Shown one piece after another: positions 23,885-32,705 of a DNA stretch of 40,682 bases. Within the stretch, counting starts at the first letter, position 1, and each line of letters opens with the position of its first letter. The DNA comes from an uncultured Eubacterium sp. (lineage in GTDB: Bacteria; Bacillota; Clostridia; Lachnospirales; Lachnospiraceae), in assembly GCA_948470065.1 (NCBI GenBank), contig CAOKNO010000019.1, positions 1 through 40,682 of the forward strand, written 5' to 3'. The position numbers and the translations under genes are program-made. A model generated the notes under the pieces. The model saw only the letters and a list, made by a program, of their open reading frames with translations, did not search any database and was not told where the DNA came from.

Positions 23885-24271
23885 TTATGCTGAGATCTGC
23901 CCATGTTTTTCGTAAGACGTCACGCTTGAAATCTTATTTTCTCCATCGACGAATACAACCTTCGGACGGAAATCCTGCGCTTCCTCCGGCGTCATCTGGG
24001 CATAAGCCATAATAATGATATGATCCCCCGCAAGCACCTGCCTGGCAGCCGCGCCGTTTAGGCAGATCATGCCGCTGCCCGGCTCCCCGGCAATGGTATA
24101 CGTTTCAAAACGGTTCCCATTCTCAATATCTACGATCTGCACATTTTCATACTCCAAAATCCCAGCGGCAGCCATCAGTTCTGGATCCACCGTAATACTC
24201 CCAACATAGTTCAACTCTGCCTGCTTTACCACGGCACGGTGGATCTTTCCTTTTAACATCTTCAGATACAT
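23885..24271 (-). CDS. panD: Aspartate 1-decarboxylase PanD
   Basis: 128 aa from the ATG at 24271, which has AGGAGG six bases upstream; the ATG two codons earlier abuts the site. It makes beta-alanine from aspartate for pantothenate. The self-cleavage site Gly24-Ser25 in YVGSITVD would yield the pyruvoyl group on Ser25, in the same register as E. coli. Lys9 (MLKGKIHRA) and the C-terminal fold with [19 protein letters not shown] are typical. It lies 13 bp after panC. Confidence 0.96.
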   Translation of the reverse strand: MYLKMLKGKIHRAVVKQAELNYVGSITVDPELMAAAGILEYENVQIVDIENGNRFETYTIAGEPGSGMICLNGAAARQVLAGDHIIIMAYAQMTPEEAQDFRPKVVFVDGENKISSVTSYEKHGQISA

Positions 24272-24284
24272 GTCCATCCTCCTG

Positions 24285-25127
24285 TTAATTGCTTACAAAA
24301 TTATCAATCAGCCTGGTCTTTCCAATGTAAACGGCAGTAGCTGCCAGGATTTGCCCCTTGATGGTATCCACTGGTTCTAACGTTTCTACATCTACAAGCT
24401 CCACATAGTCAATCTTTGCCAACGGCTCCGTGCCCATTTTCGTTACAATGGCGTCTTTGACCTTTGCGGCGTCCGTTTCCCCTTCCTGTATCATGCGTTC
24501 TCCCAGTTCCAGCGATTTGTGGAGAATCAAGGCTGCTTTGCGTTCCTCTGCGCTTAGGTACGTATTCCTAGAGCTCATAGCCAGCCCGTCTGCCTCCCGC
24601 ACAATCGGGCAGCCGACAATCTCAATGCCAAAATCCAAATCCCGCACCATCCTGCGGATCACTGCAAGCTGCTGGGCGTCCTTCTGCCCAAAATATGCAC
24701 GGTCTGGCGTTACGATATGGAACAGCTTCGACACAACGGTGCAGACGCCCCTAAAATGCGTCGGCCTGGTCTTTCCACAAAGATCTTTCGTCAGGCGGTC
24801 CATATCTACAAACGTACTGCTATCCGGGTAATACATCTCCTCTGGTTCTGGATGGAATACCACGTCGGCCCCGGCTTCCTCACAGATTGCGGCATCCCGC
24901 ACAATATCCCTTGGATAGCTGGATAAATCCTCGTTCGCGCCAAATTGGGTGGGGTTTACAAAATCACTGACTACGACTTTATCATTTTCACTGACGGCCT
25001 TTACAATCAGGCTCTTATGCCCGTCATGAAGATACCCCATCGTCGGAACCAAGCCCAGGGAGTGCCCTTCCTTACGCCACCCTTTTACGATCTGACGCAG
25101 TTCATCTATTGTCTTTATAATCTGCAT
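24285..25127 (-). CDS. panC: Pantothenate synthetase PanC
   Basis: 280 aa from the ATG at 25127, with AAGGAGGG four bases upstream. It condenses pantoate and beta-alanine using ATP. The HIGH-type motif [14 protein letters not shown] is present near 28-41, [41 protein letters not shown] and the KMSKS-like MSSRNTYLS follow in the standard order. The gap to panB is 10 bp, so the genes are one transcript. Confidence 0.97.
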   Translation of the reverse strand: MQIIKTIDELRQIVKGWRKEGHSLGLVPTMGYLHDGHKSLIVKAVSENDKVVVSDFVNPTQFGANEDLSSYPRDIVRDAAICEEAGADVVFHPEPEEMYYPDSSTFVDMDRLTKDLCGKTRPTHFRGVCTVVSKLFHIVTPDRAYFGQKDAQQLAVIRRMVRDLDFGIEIVGCPIVREADGLAMSSRNTYLSAEERKAALILHKSLELGERMIQEGETDAAKVKDAIVTKMGTEPLAKIDYVELVDVETLEPVDTIKGQILAATAVYIGKTRLIDNFVSN

Positions 25128-25137
25128 AGATCCCTCC

Positions 25138-25965
25138 TTAATATAATTTCCCAATAATATCGTCATCTATTTTAAAGGTGTGTTCCTCTGCTGGGAACGT
25201 CCCTGCTTTCACTTCATCCATATAAGCCTGGAAGGCTTCTTTCATGCAAGCGCCTACGTCTGCAAAGCATTTTACGAATTTCGGCTTAAACCCGCCGAAC
25301 ATGGCAAGCATATCCTGATATACCAACACCTGGCCGTCGCATCCTGCCCCGGCGCCGATTCCAATGGTCGGGATACGGAGTTTCTTCGAAACCAATTCCG
25401 CCAGCTTCGCGGGGACGCATTCTAACACAACGGCTACCGCCCCGGCTTCTTCTATTATTTTGGCATCCTCCAAAAGCTTCCTGGCTGCTTCCTCCGACTT
25501 GCCCTGAACCTTAAACCCGCCAAACGCATGTAGCGACTGCGGCGTCAGCCCAAGATGGGCGACTACCGGGATGGAAGCTTCCGTAATCGCACGGATATGC
25601 CCTGCAAACTCCCTGCCGCCTTCTAATTTGACTGCTTCTGCCCTGCCCTCTTTTACCAGGCGCCCTGCATTGCATACCGCATCGTAAACAGAGGCCTGGT
25701 AAGACATAAACGGCATGTCCGCTACGACAAACGCCTGCTTCGCGCCTCTTGAAACTGCCCTTGTATGATGGATCATATCTTCCATCGTTACAGATAAGGT
25801 ATCCTCATACCCTAACATCACCATGCCCAGGGAATCCCCTACTAGGATCATTTCTATCCCTGCTTCGTCCATTAATTTTGCCATGGAATAATCATAGGCA
25901 GTAAGCATCGTGACTTTTTCCTTGTTTTCCTTGGCATTTTGTATGGTCACAACTGTATGTTTCAT
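25138..25965 (-). CDS. panB: 3-methyl-2-oxobutanoate hydroxymethyltransferase PanB
   Basis: 275 aa from the ATG at 25965 (GGAGGG upstream). It transfers a hydroxymethyl group from methylenetetrahydrofolate to ketoisovalerate, making ketopantoate. Motifs: [32 protein letters not shown] (metal site), [26 protein letters not shown] and [15 protein letters not shown]. Its start codon overlaps the panG stop in an ATGA, showing translational coupling. Confidence 0.97.
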   Translation of the reverse strand: MKHTVVTIQNAKENKEKVTMLTAYDYSMAKLMDEAGIEMILVGDSLGMVMLGYEDTLSVTMEDMIHHTRAVSRGAKQAFVVADMPFMSYQASVYDAVCNAGRLVKEGRAEAVKLEGGREFAGHIRAITEASIPVVAHLGLTPQSLHAFGGFKVQGKSEEAARKLLEDAKIIEEAGAVAVVLECVPAKLAELVSKKLRIPTIGIGAGAGCDGQVLVYQDMLAMFGGFKPKFVKCFADVGACMKEAFQAYMDEVKAGTFPAEEHTFKIDDDIIGKLY

Positions 25966-26846
25966 TCTTTCCCTCCTGCACTGGCTTTCAAGCAATCCTC
26001 AATCTCCGTATAATCACGTCCAGGGTTTTTCTGCGCTGCAAGCTGCACCGCCAAATTTCCGGCTGCACGGTAAGCCTGTTCCCACTCTGGGCGCCTGATC
26101 TGCCCTAAATGCTTCTTTACCGTCTGCAAATCCCCGCGCTCAATCGGCCCTGTCAATGCCTGGGCGCATCCCTGGCATCCCGCCCCTTCTTGCGGCGCAA
26201 AGATTGCCTTTACATTATTGCAGACCAAAGGCTCTAATAACTGGTACGCAGATTCCTCTGGGATCCCGGCTTCCTTAAGCATACCGATCGCCATAGAAAC
26301 TAAGCCTACCACCTGGTTGCTTGCAACGCTTAAGGCGGCATGGTACAATTCCTTTTGCATCGTCGGGATCTCTAGGATCCGGTTTGGCAGACGCCCAAAC
26401 AATCCCTGCATCTTCGCAAGGGCGTCTTTGCTGCCTTCCACCGTAAATACGGCTTCGGATAAATTTTGATAAGCTGTGAATTTATTACTGAACGCGTAAA
26501 TCGGATGGATCGAACAGACGTATGCGCCTGTTTTCTCCCAATTTGAAAAAACCTCACTTGATAAAGAGCCACTGAAGTGGCAGACTGCCTTCCCTGCCAA
26601 ATCCTTTGCTGCAATACAATCCCATACATGTGCAATCTCACTGTCCGTCACTGTGAGAAACAGGGTATCGCTTGCTTCAAGCAATGGATCTAATGTTTCA
26701 AAATACGATGTGCCTGTAAACTGCGCCGCTTCCTTCGCACGCTCCTTGGTGCGGCTGTAATACCCGGCAATACTCCCTCCATGGACGATAATATATTTGC
26801 CCAGGGACGTCCCTACCTTCCCTGCGCCGACAATCCCTATCTGCAT
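25962..26846 (-). CDS. panG: Rossmann-fold/DUF2520 protein, probable ketopantoate reductase PanG
   Basis: 294 aa from the ATG at 26846, which has GGAGG five bases upstream; a longer frame to 26942 lacks a site. The N-terminal Rossmann motif is GIVGAGKVG (4-12), followed by a domain with [22 protein letters not shown] and [14 protein letters not shown], the Rossmann-like plus DUF2520 arrangement. Proteins of this type (PanG, described in Francisella and present in some Clostridia and Enterococci) reduce ketopantoate to pantoate and replace PanE. No panE is in the window, and the gene is first in a panG-panB-panC-panD-coaBC operon, exactly the missing step. Function is therefore well supported by context but not proven. 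Confidence 0.85.
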   Translation of the reverse strand: MQIGIVGAGKVGTSLGKYIIVHGGSIAGYYSRTKERAKEAAQFTGTSYFETLDPLLEASDTLFLTVTDSEIAHVWDCIAAKDLAGKAVCHFSGSLSSEVFSNWEKTGAYVCSIHPIYAFSNKFTAYQNLSEAVFTVEGSKDALAKMQGLFGRLPNRILEIPTMQKELYHAALSVASNQVVGLVSMAIGMLKEAGIPEESAYQLLEPLVCNNVKAIFAPQEGAGCQGCAQALTGPIERGDLQTVKKHLGQIRRPEWEQAYRAAGNLAVQLAAQKNPGRDYTEIEDCLKASAGGKE

Positions 26847-26942
26847 AACTTCCTCCATTCTTCCCTTATATGTTTCAAATGGAAAAGCCTTCTGCTTGCC
26901 TATCAAATGATACAGTTTCTTTCCGGAATACCGTTCGTTCAT

Positions 26943-26971
26943 AATTTAACACATATGGGCGGGATTTACAA
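26943..26971 (-). promoter_or_regulatory. Candidate promoter of the pan/coa operon
   Basis: On the minus strand TTGTAA (26966-26971), 17 bp, TAAATT (26943-26948), 97 bp before the panG start codon. Moderate match only. Confidence 0.4.
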
Positions 26972-27049
26972 TAAAAATATAGAAAAAATTATGGATTGGC
27001 AAGCCCGTCATTACGATTCATTCCGTGGCCAATTACACCGCAAACAGGC

Positions 27050-27104
27050 AACCCTCCGCCGTGCGATCTGGCGGAGGGTTTTTGTTCTATAGGACGCGCT
27101 TTCC
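27050..27104. terminator. GC-rich terminator hairpin with a conserved flank, downstream of serS
   Basis: CCCTCCGCC and GGCGGAGGG (27052-27078) make a perfect 9-bp stem with a 9-base loop. In the plus direction a TTTTT run follows; in the minus direction, the direction of serS, it is followed by TTGCCTGTTTG. Bases 27080-27104 next to it are almost the same as 3520-3543 (two transitions and one indel over 24 bases), and that copy is also next to a GC-rich hairpin. Termination of serS is likely. Confidence 0.6.
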
Positions 27105-27121
27105 ACAGAACGCCATAGCTT

Positions 27122-28414
27122 TTATTTCCCTGCCGGCGGGACAATGGTTTCCTGCCCCCCCATATAAGGACGCAAAGCTTCTGGGATCCGTACGCTGCCG
27201 TCCTCGCACAGGTTGTTCTCCAAGAATGCAATCAGCATACGTGGAGGCGCTACAACCGTGTTGTTCAGCGTATGTGCAAAGTACTTCCCATCCTTGCCAT
27301 TGACGCGGATTTTCAACCGGCGCGCCTGGGCGTCCCCTAAGTTTGAGCAGCTTCCTACTTCAAAGTACTTCTGCTGCCTGGGCGACCAAGCTTCTACGTC
27401 CACAGATTTCACTTTTAAATCCGCCAAATCACCAGAACAGCATTCTAACGTGCGCACCGGGATATCCATGGAACAAAAAAGGTCTACGGTGTTCTGCCAC
27501 AGCTTGTCAAACCAAGCCTGGGATTCTTCTGGCTTGCAGACTACGATCATCTCCTGCTTCTCAAACTGATGGATACGGTATACGCCGCGCTCTTCAATCC
27601 CATGCGCCCCCTTCTCCTTGCGGAAGCAGGGAGAATAACTGGTCAGGGTCTGGGGAAGCTGTTCCTCGCTTAAAATCGTATCAATAAATTTCCCAATCAT
27701 AGAATGCTCGCTTGTCCCAATCAGATACAGATCCTCTCCTTCGATCTTATACATCATGGATTCCATTTCGGCAAAGCTCATAACGCCCGTTACGACGCTG
27801 CTTCGGATCATAAACGGCGGGACGCAGTACGTAAAGCCCCTGCCAATCATAAAATCCCTGGCATAAGAAATTACTGCTGAATGAAGCCTTGCAATATCCC
27901 CCATCAGATAATAGAAGCCATTGCCTGCCACCTTCCTCGCGCTGTCCAAATCAAGCCCGCCAAACCGTTCCATAATCTCTGCATGGTACGGGATTTCAAA
28001 CGCCGGGGTAATGGGCTCGCCGTACCGCTGCACTTCTACGTTCTCACTGTCATCCTTCCCAATCGGGACAGATGGATCAATGATATTTGGGATTACCATC
28101 ATAATCTTCGTAACTTTTTCCTGCAATTCTGCCTCTAGCTTTTCCAATTCCGCCAGGCGTTCGGCGTTAGCATTGACCTGCGCCTTTACGGCATCCGCCT
28201 CATCCCTCTTGCCCTGCCCCATCAAAGCGCCGATCTGTTTCGACAGCTTCTTCCTATCTGCACGGAGGGAGTCCGCCTCCTGCTGGGTTTTCCTGGCCTT
28301 TGCGTCCAGTTCAATCACTTCGTCCACGAAAGGCAGCTTGCTATCCTGAAACTTATTCTTAATATTCTGCTTTACAAGTTCTGGGTTTTCTCTTAAAAAT
28401 TTCAAATCAATCAT
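27122..28414 (-). CDS. serS: Seryl-tRNA synthetase SerS
   Basis: 430 aa. Class II synthetase charging tRNA-Ser. Residues 1-110 are the long coiled-coil arm (MIDLKFLRENPELVKQN, then heptads). Motif 2 is the region CFRKEKGAHGIEERGVYRIHQF, and motif 3 is NNTVVAPPRMLIAFLEN, a clostridial variant of the common ATxR form. GSCSNLGDAQARRL is the usual serine-site segment. No T-box leader fits in the short upstream space; a good promoter overlaps the end of the preceding gene. A GC-rich terminator follows. Confidence 0.97.
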   Translation of the reverse strand: MIDLKFLRENPELVKQNIKNKFQDSKLPFVDEVIELDAKARKTQQEADSLRADRKKLSKQIGALMGQGKRDEADAVKAQVNANAERLAELEKLEAELQEKVTKIMMVIPNIIDPSVPIGKDDSENVEVQRYGEPITPAFEIPYHAEIMERFGGLDLDSARKVAGNGFYYLMGDIARLHSAVISYARDFMIGRGFTYCVPPFMIRSSVVTGVMSFAEMESMMYKIEGEDLYLIGTSEHSMIGKFIDTILSEEQLPQTLTSYSPCFRKEKGAHGIEERGVYRIHQFEKQEMIVVCKPEESQAWFDKLWQNTVDLFCSMDIPVRTLECCSGDLADLKVKSVDVEAWSPRQQKYFEVGSCSNLGDAQARRLKIRVNGKDGKYFAHTLNNTVVAPPRMLIAFLENNLCEDGSVRIPEALRPYMGGQETIVPPAGK

Positions 28415-28479
28415 ATGTCTTTCCTCTGTTTTATATTCTTTCTATAGGCCTTATTGGGATAGAATCAGCCCTTGTGCCC

Positions 28480-28508
28480 ATTATACCTTCCCTTTCCTCC
28501 GGTTGCAA
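28480..28508 (-). promoter_or_regulatory. serS promoter inside the end of the vanZ-like gene
   Basis: On the minus strand TTGCAA (28503-28508), exactly 17 bp, TATAAT (28480-28485). It overlaps the last codons of the VanZ-family gene and gives serS its own transcript. Confidence 0.65.
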
Positions 28509-29032
28509 GGGATTTTTAACACCTTGTAGACCAAGTATGCAACGAATACCCCTAAGGTATTGTGGAACATATCGTCCCATTCAAACAGCCCACGCTTCAA
28601 TACTAACTGTAGAAATTCAATCGTAAACGACGCCAAAAAACCTGTCCCAACCACATACCATGCCCCAGGCTTCCCAGTTGCGACAGGCAGGCAAACGCCC
28701 AGCGGCATCAGCATCAATACATTTAACAAGTTCTCTTGCAGCACGACGCGCAGCCCATACAGATCCTTGCCCCAGCGGTACGTCCAAAACAGGGATAATT
28801 CATATGAATAATCTGGGCGCACCGGACGGGTAAATACGGTAGACTCAAATACCAAGAGCAGGTAAGCCGTAAGCCCTACCGCCGCAAGCTCCTGGTACTT
28901 CTTCCACCCGGCGTCTTTTGCATAACGATGTAGGGCTGCGCAAAGGATAAGAAGCGCCGCTGCAAATACCAGGAAAGAGTTTACGGTCCATTTCGGCCAA
29001 TAGATGGAATATAAGCCTTCCAAATACTCCAT
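28481..29032 (-). CDS. VanZ-family membrane protein
   Basis: 183 aa with about five membrane helices. VanZ family motifs are present: ENLLNVLMLMPLGVCLP near 100-116 and FTIEFLQLVLKRGLFEWDD near 135-153, followed by NTLGVFVAYLVYK. Some VanZ proteins confer low-level teicoplanin or lipoglycopeptide resistance; most are of unknown function. It starts 3 bp after the nucleotidyltransferase stop, so it is the last gene of the operon starting with the SDR gene. Its 3' end contains the serS promoter. Confidence 0.88.
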   Translation of the reverse strand: MEYLEGLYSIYWPKWTVNSFLVFAAALLILCAALHRYAKDAGWKKYQELAAVGLTAYLLLVFESTVFTRPVRPDYSYELSLFWTYRWGKDLYGLRVVLQENLLNVLMLMPLGVCLPVATGKPGAWYVVGTGFLASFTIEFLQLVLKRGLFEWDDMFHNTLGVFVAYLVYKVLKIPCNRRKGKV

Positions 29033-29035
29033 ATC

Positions 29036-30241
29036 TTACGGTTCCTTTTCTGCTTTCTTCACAGCCCTAAATTCATCCTTGATGAACTCCCGCCGGAACA
29101 AAATCCCACGTACCATCCTGCCCGCTAGGAAAAACGGGATCAGTATTTTATGCCTTGCCAAAAACGGATAACAGTTTTGGAACCATTCCATTTCCGGGAA
29201 CAGGCGCTTTTTCAGATATTTCCACCGGCTTGCCCTTGTAAATCCTGCGCCTTCCGGCTGAAGCTCCTGCAGCCTGTTCTGCACACGTTTTTTCATTGTC
29301 CCATACGTCCCGGATTCTGCAAAATACAAAAACATTTCCTTTTCTTCTTCGGTAAGGGAAGGCACAGATTCTAAGGCATGCTCTGAAAACAGCTTCATTG
29401 CAAGTTCCCTTGCCTGTTTTTCGAATGCAAGAATCCCAAGCGCCTGTAACTCCGCCTCAATATAATCCCAATCCAAGGTTTTTTCTTTGGCCGTAAGGAA
29501 CACATAGGCATCCATTAAAAAACGAAGCCCTACGCCGCTGAACATATAGTGCTTCTGTGTATGTGCCGTAAGATAAACATAGAAATCTTCATCTGAAAAA
29601 GAATAGCCGTATTGCCCTTGGCCGTCTTTTCTCAGCTTATCCTTGATCGTTTTATAATGTTCAAAATAGATCGGGCATTCCCCTTTGCTGAACAGCACTT
29701 TGTGCATTTCAAAATTATAGACGGGCGGCTTTTTAAAAACATCGTCGTGCACGCCGACATTCGTATATACAGAATAGCCCCGTTCCTTCATATAGCGGAT
29801 CAAATCTTTCTGCTGGCTGACATCGTAGAGTATATCGTTGTCCGACATCTGGCGCATCCCATATTTAGGGTAAAGCTCCTGCAGGATAATCCCTTTTAAC
29901 GGCACATACCAAATGCCCATCTGCTCCATTCCGGCAAAAATCTGGGCACGTTCAGCATCCAGCAGCATATTCTTACGTACGGCCTTTGCCTTCTCTTCCT
30001 TCCATGCTTGTTCCAAGCCTGGCTTGCCCGCCTGGGCAAACGCGTCTGCATCTTCCAGCGCCATGCATACAATAGACGCCATGCCATGGAACCTGCTCAA
30101 TCGGTATATCTTATCCAATGCCATCTTGGATACCCTGGCAGGCACAGGCTTTGCCTGATGTAGCGCGCATACGGACAAATAGAGCATATCCCATAAGCTT
30201 TGATATGATATCTTATCTTCCATTTCCTGGTTTGGCTCCAT
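29036..30241 (-). CDS. Nucleotidyltransferase family protein (NTP_transf_5 type)
   Basis: 401 aa from the ATG at 30241 (AAAGGAG nine bases upstream; GTG two codons earlier is closer than ideal). The active-site pattern is YVPLKGIILQELYP, then GMRQMSDNDILYD, with the two metal-binding acids in SDNDIL. This matches the uncharacterised nucleotidyltransferases found beside lasso-peptide and related peptide-tailoring genes. The C-terminus is basic with a hydrophobic stretch (ILIPFFLAGRMVRGILF) that may touch the membrane. It begins 14 bp after the ABC exporter gene. In lasso clusters such a protein is the N gene; its substrate here is unknown. Confidence 0.85.
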   Translation of the reverse strand: MEPNQEMEDKISYQSLWDMLYLSVCALHQAKPVPARVSKMALDKIYRLSRFHGMASIVCMALEDADAFAQAGKPGLEQAWKEEKAKAVRKNMLLDAERAQIFAGMEQMGIWYVPLKGIILQELYPKYGMRQMSDNDILYDVSQQKDLIRYMKERGYSVYTNVGVHDDVFKKPPVYNFEMHKVLFSKGECPIYFEHYKTIKDKLRKDGQGQYGYSFSDEDFYVYLTAHTQKHYMFSGVGLRFLMDAYVFLTAKEKTLDWDYIEAELQALGILAFEKQARELAMKLFSEHALESVPSLTEEEKEMFLYFAESGTYGTMKKRVQNRLQELQPEGAGFTRASRWKYLKKRLFPEMEWFQNCYPFLARHKILIPFFLAGRMVRGILFRREFIKDEFRAVKKAEKEP

Positions 30242-30255
30242 CTTCACACGCTCCT

Positions 30256-31974
30256 TTAACTGAACGTAATATTTTTATCACAAATCGACAGTACTGCCGG
30301 CCGATGCGTAACGATCACAACAGTCTTATCCGTCATAGCACGCAGGTTCGCCAAAACCTGCTTCTCCGTCCCTTCATCCAGAGAACTCGTCGCTTCGTCC
30401 AAAAGAAGGATTGGCCTGCCGGAAAAAATGGCCCGCGCAATCGCAATGCGCTGCATCTGGCCTTCGGAAATCCCCGTCCCACGTTCTCCAAGCAGCGTAT
30501 CCAAGCCCTGTTCCAAGCCTCCCACAAAGCCATCGGCACATGCAATCCGAAGCGCCTCTTTCAGCGCATCCTCACGTTCCATATCTTCTGCGTCACCAAA
30601 AGCAATGATTTCCCGGATCGTGCCAGACATAAGCTGGTTGCCCTGCGGGACATATGCAAATAAGCTGCGCCAGCAGGCGCAAAATGCTTGCCGCCCACTG
30701 TCAGATTTCATATAATAAGCCCCGCCGTCCAAAGGGTAGAAACACATCAAAAGCTTTAAAACGGTACTCTTGCCACAACCGGAAGGTCCTGTAAACGCTA
30801 CGTATTCCCCTTTGTTGACTTCTAAGCAGAACTTTTCGAGGACAACAGGCATCGCGCTTTCTTCCCCATCCCCAGCAACGGGCGGCTGGTAGGTAAACGA
30901 TGCGTCTTCCATCCCGATCCCCAAAAAGCGTTCTCTGTAAAACTTCTGGCATTCTTCCTTGGCGATACTGCCCGCATCGTCTTCTCCAAACCCTTCCGCT
31001 TCCATCAGACGCTCTGCGCTGGCAACCATAGCGTAATATCTCGGCAGGTATCCCGTGATATTCGCAAACGGATTCTGTACCTGCCCAATCAACTGAAGGA
31101 TTGCCATCAAGTTCCCATAACTCATTGTCCCGGCTAAAATCCCATAGCCGCAGAACACAGCCCCTAGCACATAAGCGCCGTTCATAGCCGCTCCAAACCC
31201 AATATTGCAGAGATTAGAAAAATGGTTCCGCTTCATCCGCGCCGCCTGATGGCCATCCATAAGCTGTACTGCCTGCCCTGACGCCGTATCCTCCTGTGCA
31301 AATGCACGGACAATCATCAAAGACCCCAGACGTTCCTGTAGGAACACCCGCAGCCTTCCATCCGACTCCTGGATTTTCTTATGAAGGCGTTTCAATATCT
31401 TGCGGAAGCCATACGTAAAAAAAGCCATGACGACGCCGCCAGGAACCAGGATATAGACAAACGATGGCTTCAAATATAAGATTGCCGCCAGGGCGCCAAC
31501 GAGCCGCACCGCCATCCCTGACGCGCCAGGCAGGATCTGTACCATCCCGTCCGCCGCTACTACGGTATCCGAGGTCAGGCGGTTCATCCATTCCCCGGAA
31601 TTTACCTGGGTTACAGCCGCATAATCCCGGGTCAAAAGCGCCGAAAAAAGCCGTTCCTTAAAGCGGTTCTCAATGGAAGAACGGGAGTATTCTTCGACAA
31701 AACGCCCCACAGCCCGCAACGCCACCTGCAAGGCCGCGACTCCGGCAAACCAGAAGGCTGACTGGGCAAAAAGCGCCTTCCTGCCGTCTACTGCCGCATT
31801 GACAAGTTCACGCAAAAGCATTGCATTAGCTACCCCGCTAAGCCCCAAGATTGCCTGGATTGCAAGCAGCGCGCCAATATATAATTTTGCTTTCCCCGCC
31901 ACGCCGCACATCCACACAAGCGCAGGCCTGGTATCTGGGCCTTTCCTTTGCCCCACCTTTGAACGCTCCATCAT
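30256..31974 (-). CDS. ABC exporter (fused membrane and ATPase domains)
   Basis: 572 aa. Six membrane helices span about 25-315, followed by an ATPase domain with Walker A GPSGCGKST (396-404), Q-loop Q444, signature ISEGQMQR (502-509; Glu replaces the middle Gly of LSGGQ), Walker B PILLLDEATSSLD (521-533) and switch His557. There is no C39 peptidase domain at the N-terminus, so it does not process a leader itself. Its start overlaps the S26-type protease stop in an ATGA. As in lasso-peptide clusters (D gene), export of a small modified peptide is the likely role, but a lipid or glycan substrate is possible. Confidence 0.93.
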   Translation of the reverse strand: MMERSKVGQRKGPDTRPALVWMCGVAGKAKLYIGALLAIQAILGLSGVANAMLLRELVNAAVDGRKALFAQSAFWFAGVAALQVALRAVGRFVEEYSRSSIENRFKERLFSALLTRDYAAVTQVNSGEWMNRLTSDTVVAADGMVQILPGASGMAVRLVGALAAILYLKPSFVYILVPGGVVMAFFTYGFRKILKRLHKKIQESDGRLRVFLQERLGSLMIVRAFAQEDTASGQAVQLMDGHQAARMKRNHFSNLCNIGFGAAMNGAYVLGAVFCGYGILAGTMSYGNLMAILQLIGQVQNPFANITGYLPRYYAMVASAERLMEAEGFGEDDAGSIAKEECQKFYRERFLGIGMEDASFTYQPPVAGDGEESAMPVVLEKFCLEVNKGEYVAFTGPSGCGKSTVLKLLMCFYPLDGGAYYMKSDSGRQAFCACWRSLFAYVPQGNQLMSGTIREIIAFGDAEDMEREDALKEALRIACADGFVGGLEQGLDTLLGERGTGISEGQMQRIAIARAIFSGRPILLLDEATSSLDEGTEKQVLANLRAMTDKTVVIVTHRPAVLSICDKNITFS

Positions 31975-32426
31975 CCTCTATCCGACAGCCTTCCCTTAAG
32001 CTTCCTTCCCAGCCAGGACGGAACCGCCCTCAGACAGTAACCCGCCAAGCGGATCCAGAAAATCCTATGCCACAAGCGGGAATATACCTGGTACTTCCAA
32101 TCTCCCACTGGTATCGTCTTCCCATCCCGCACCACCGCGGACAAAACCCCGATTACCTGCCTGTCTGTTATGCCATATTCTTTGCGCAGGCAATTGTCCC
32201 CACGGATCACATAATCATCTGCACGTACTTCCAAAACCCGGTGCAGGATATAGCGGCCATTTTTTTTGTACAGCGCAACGTCGTATTTCTTACACCGTCC
32301 CTTCGGCTTTTCCACAATGACCAGATCCCTGTGCTGGCGGATCAGCGGCAACATGCTAACGCCCACGTTCGTATAGACCAGCCTTCCGTTTTGCTGGATC
32401 TCCTCTTCAAAGGTACGCTTAGCCAT
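31971..32426 (-). CDS. S24/S26-type (signal peptidase-like) serine protease
   Basis: About 151 aa from the ATG at 32426; a GTG (32435) or TTG (32438) just upstream, better placed behind AAAAGG, is also possible. Counted from the TTG, the catalytic serine is Ser28 in VGVSMLPLI, His66 in YILHRV replaces the bacterial general-base Lys, and Asp81 lies in VIRGDN. This Ser-His-Asp set is typical of the ER/SipW-type S26B peptidases. It lacks the N-terminal membrane anchor of signal peptidases; the C-terminal 35 residues are basic and amphipathic. It overlaps the PqqD-like gene by 8 bp and the exporter by 4 bp. Cleaving a leader from a small peptide is the natural guess. Confidence 0.82.
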   Translation of the reverse strand: MAKRTFEEEIQQNGRLVYTNVGVSMLPLIRQHRDLVIVEKPKGRCKKYDVALYKKNGRYILHRVLEVRADDYVIRGDNCLRKEYGITDRQVIGVLSAVVRDGKTIPVGDWKYQVYSRLWHRIFWIRLAGYCLRAVPSWLGRKLKGRLSDRG

Positions 32427-32679
32427 CAATCGCACCAATACCTTTTAGCTTCTCGATAATCTTCGCTACGTCGCTGGCAATGACGTCCCGCGGGGCGTCG
32501 TATTCCGCCGCCATACGATCTACAATCTGTTCCACTGTCGTTTCTGACTTCAGGCAATTGACAATAAACGCTGCCGTGCCATTGCTTCGTACCAAACCAG
32601 AAAAATGGCTGGTATCCGTAGATACCATGACTTGCTCCCCATTGCTCTCATGTGTGATAAATTCCTGTTTTAGCTTCAT
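32419..32679 (-). CDS. PqqD-family peptide-chaperone (RRE) protein
   Basis: 86 aa, the size of a free-standing PqqD/lasso B1 protein. The pattern fits PF05402: a beta-rich start (MKLKQEFITHESNGEQVMVS), FSGLVRSNGTAAFIVNCLKSETTVEQIVDRM and a helical end with DVIASDVAKIIEKLKGIGAI. Such proteins bind the leader of a ribosomal peptide precursor and hand it to modifying enzymes. GGAGG lies 10 bases before ATG. No precursor peptide, radical SAM, cyclase or B2 gene is beside it, so what it binds is unknown. Confidence 0.9.
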   Translation of the reverse strand: MKLKQEFITHESNGEQVMVSTDTSHFSGLVRSNGTAAFIVNCLKSETTVEQIVDRMAAEYDAPRDVIASDVAKIIEKLKGIGAIDG

Positions 32680-32705
32680 CTTTACACAACCTCCGCATGT
32701 TCCAT

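Noticed and set aside
28415-28480. T-box leader for serS
   Set aside because: Only 66 bases lie upstream, with no specifier loop or conserved T-box sequence.
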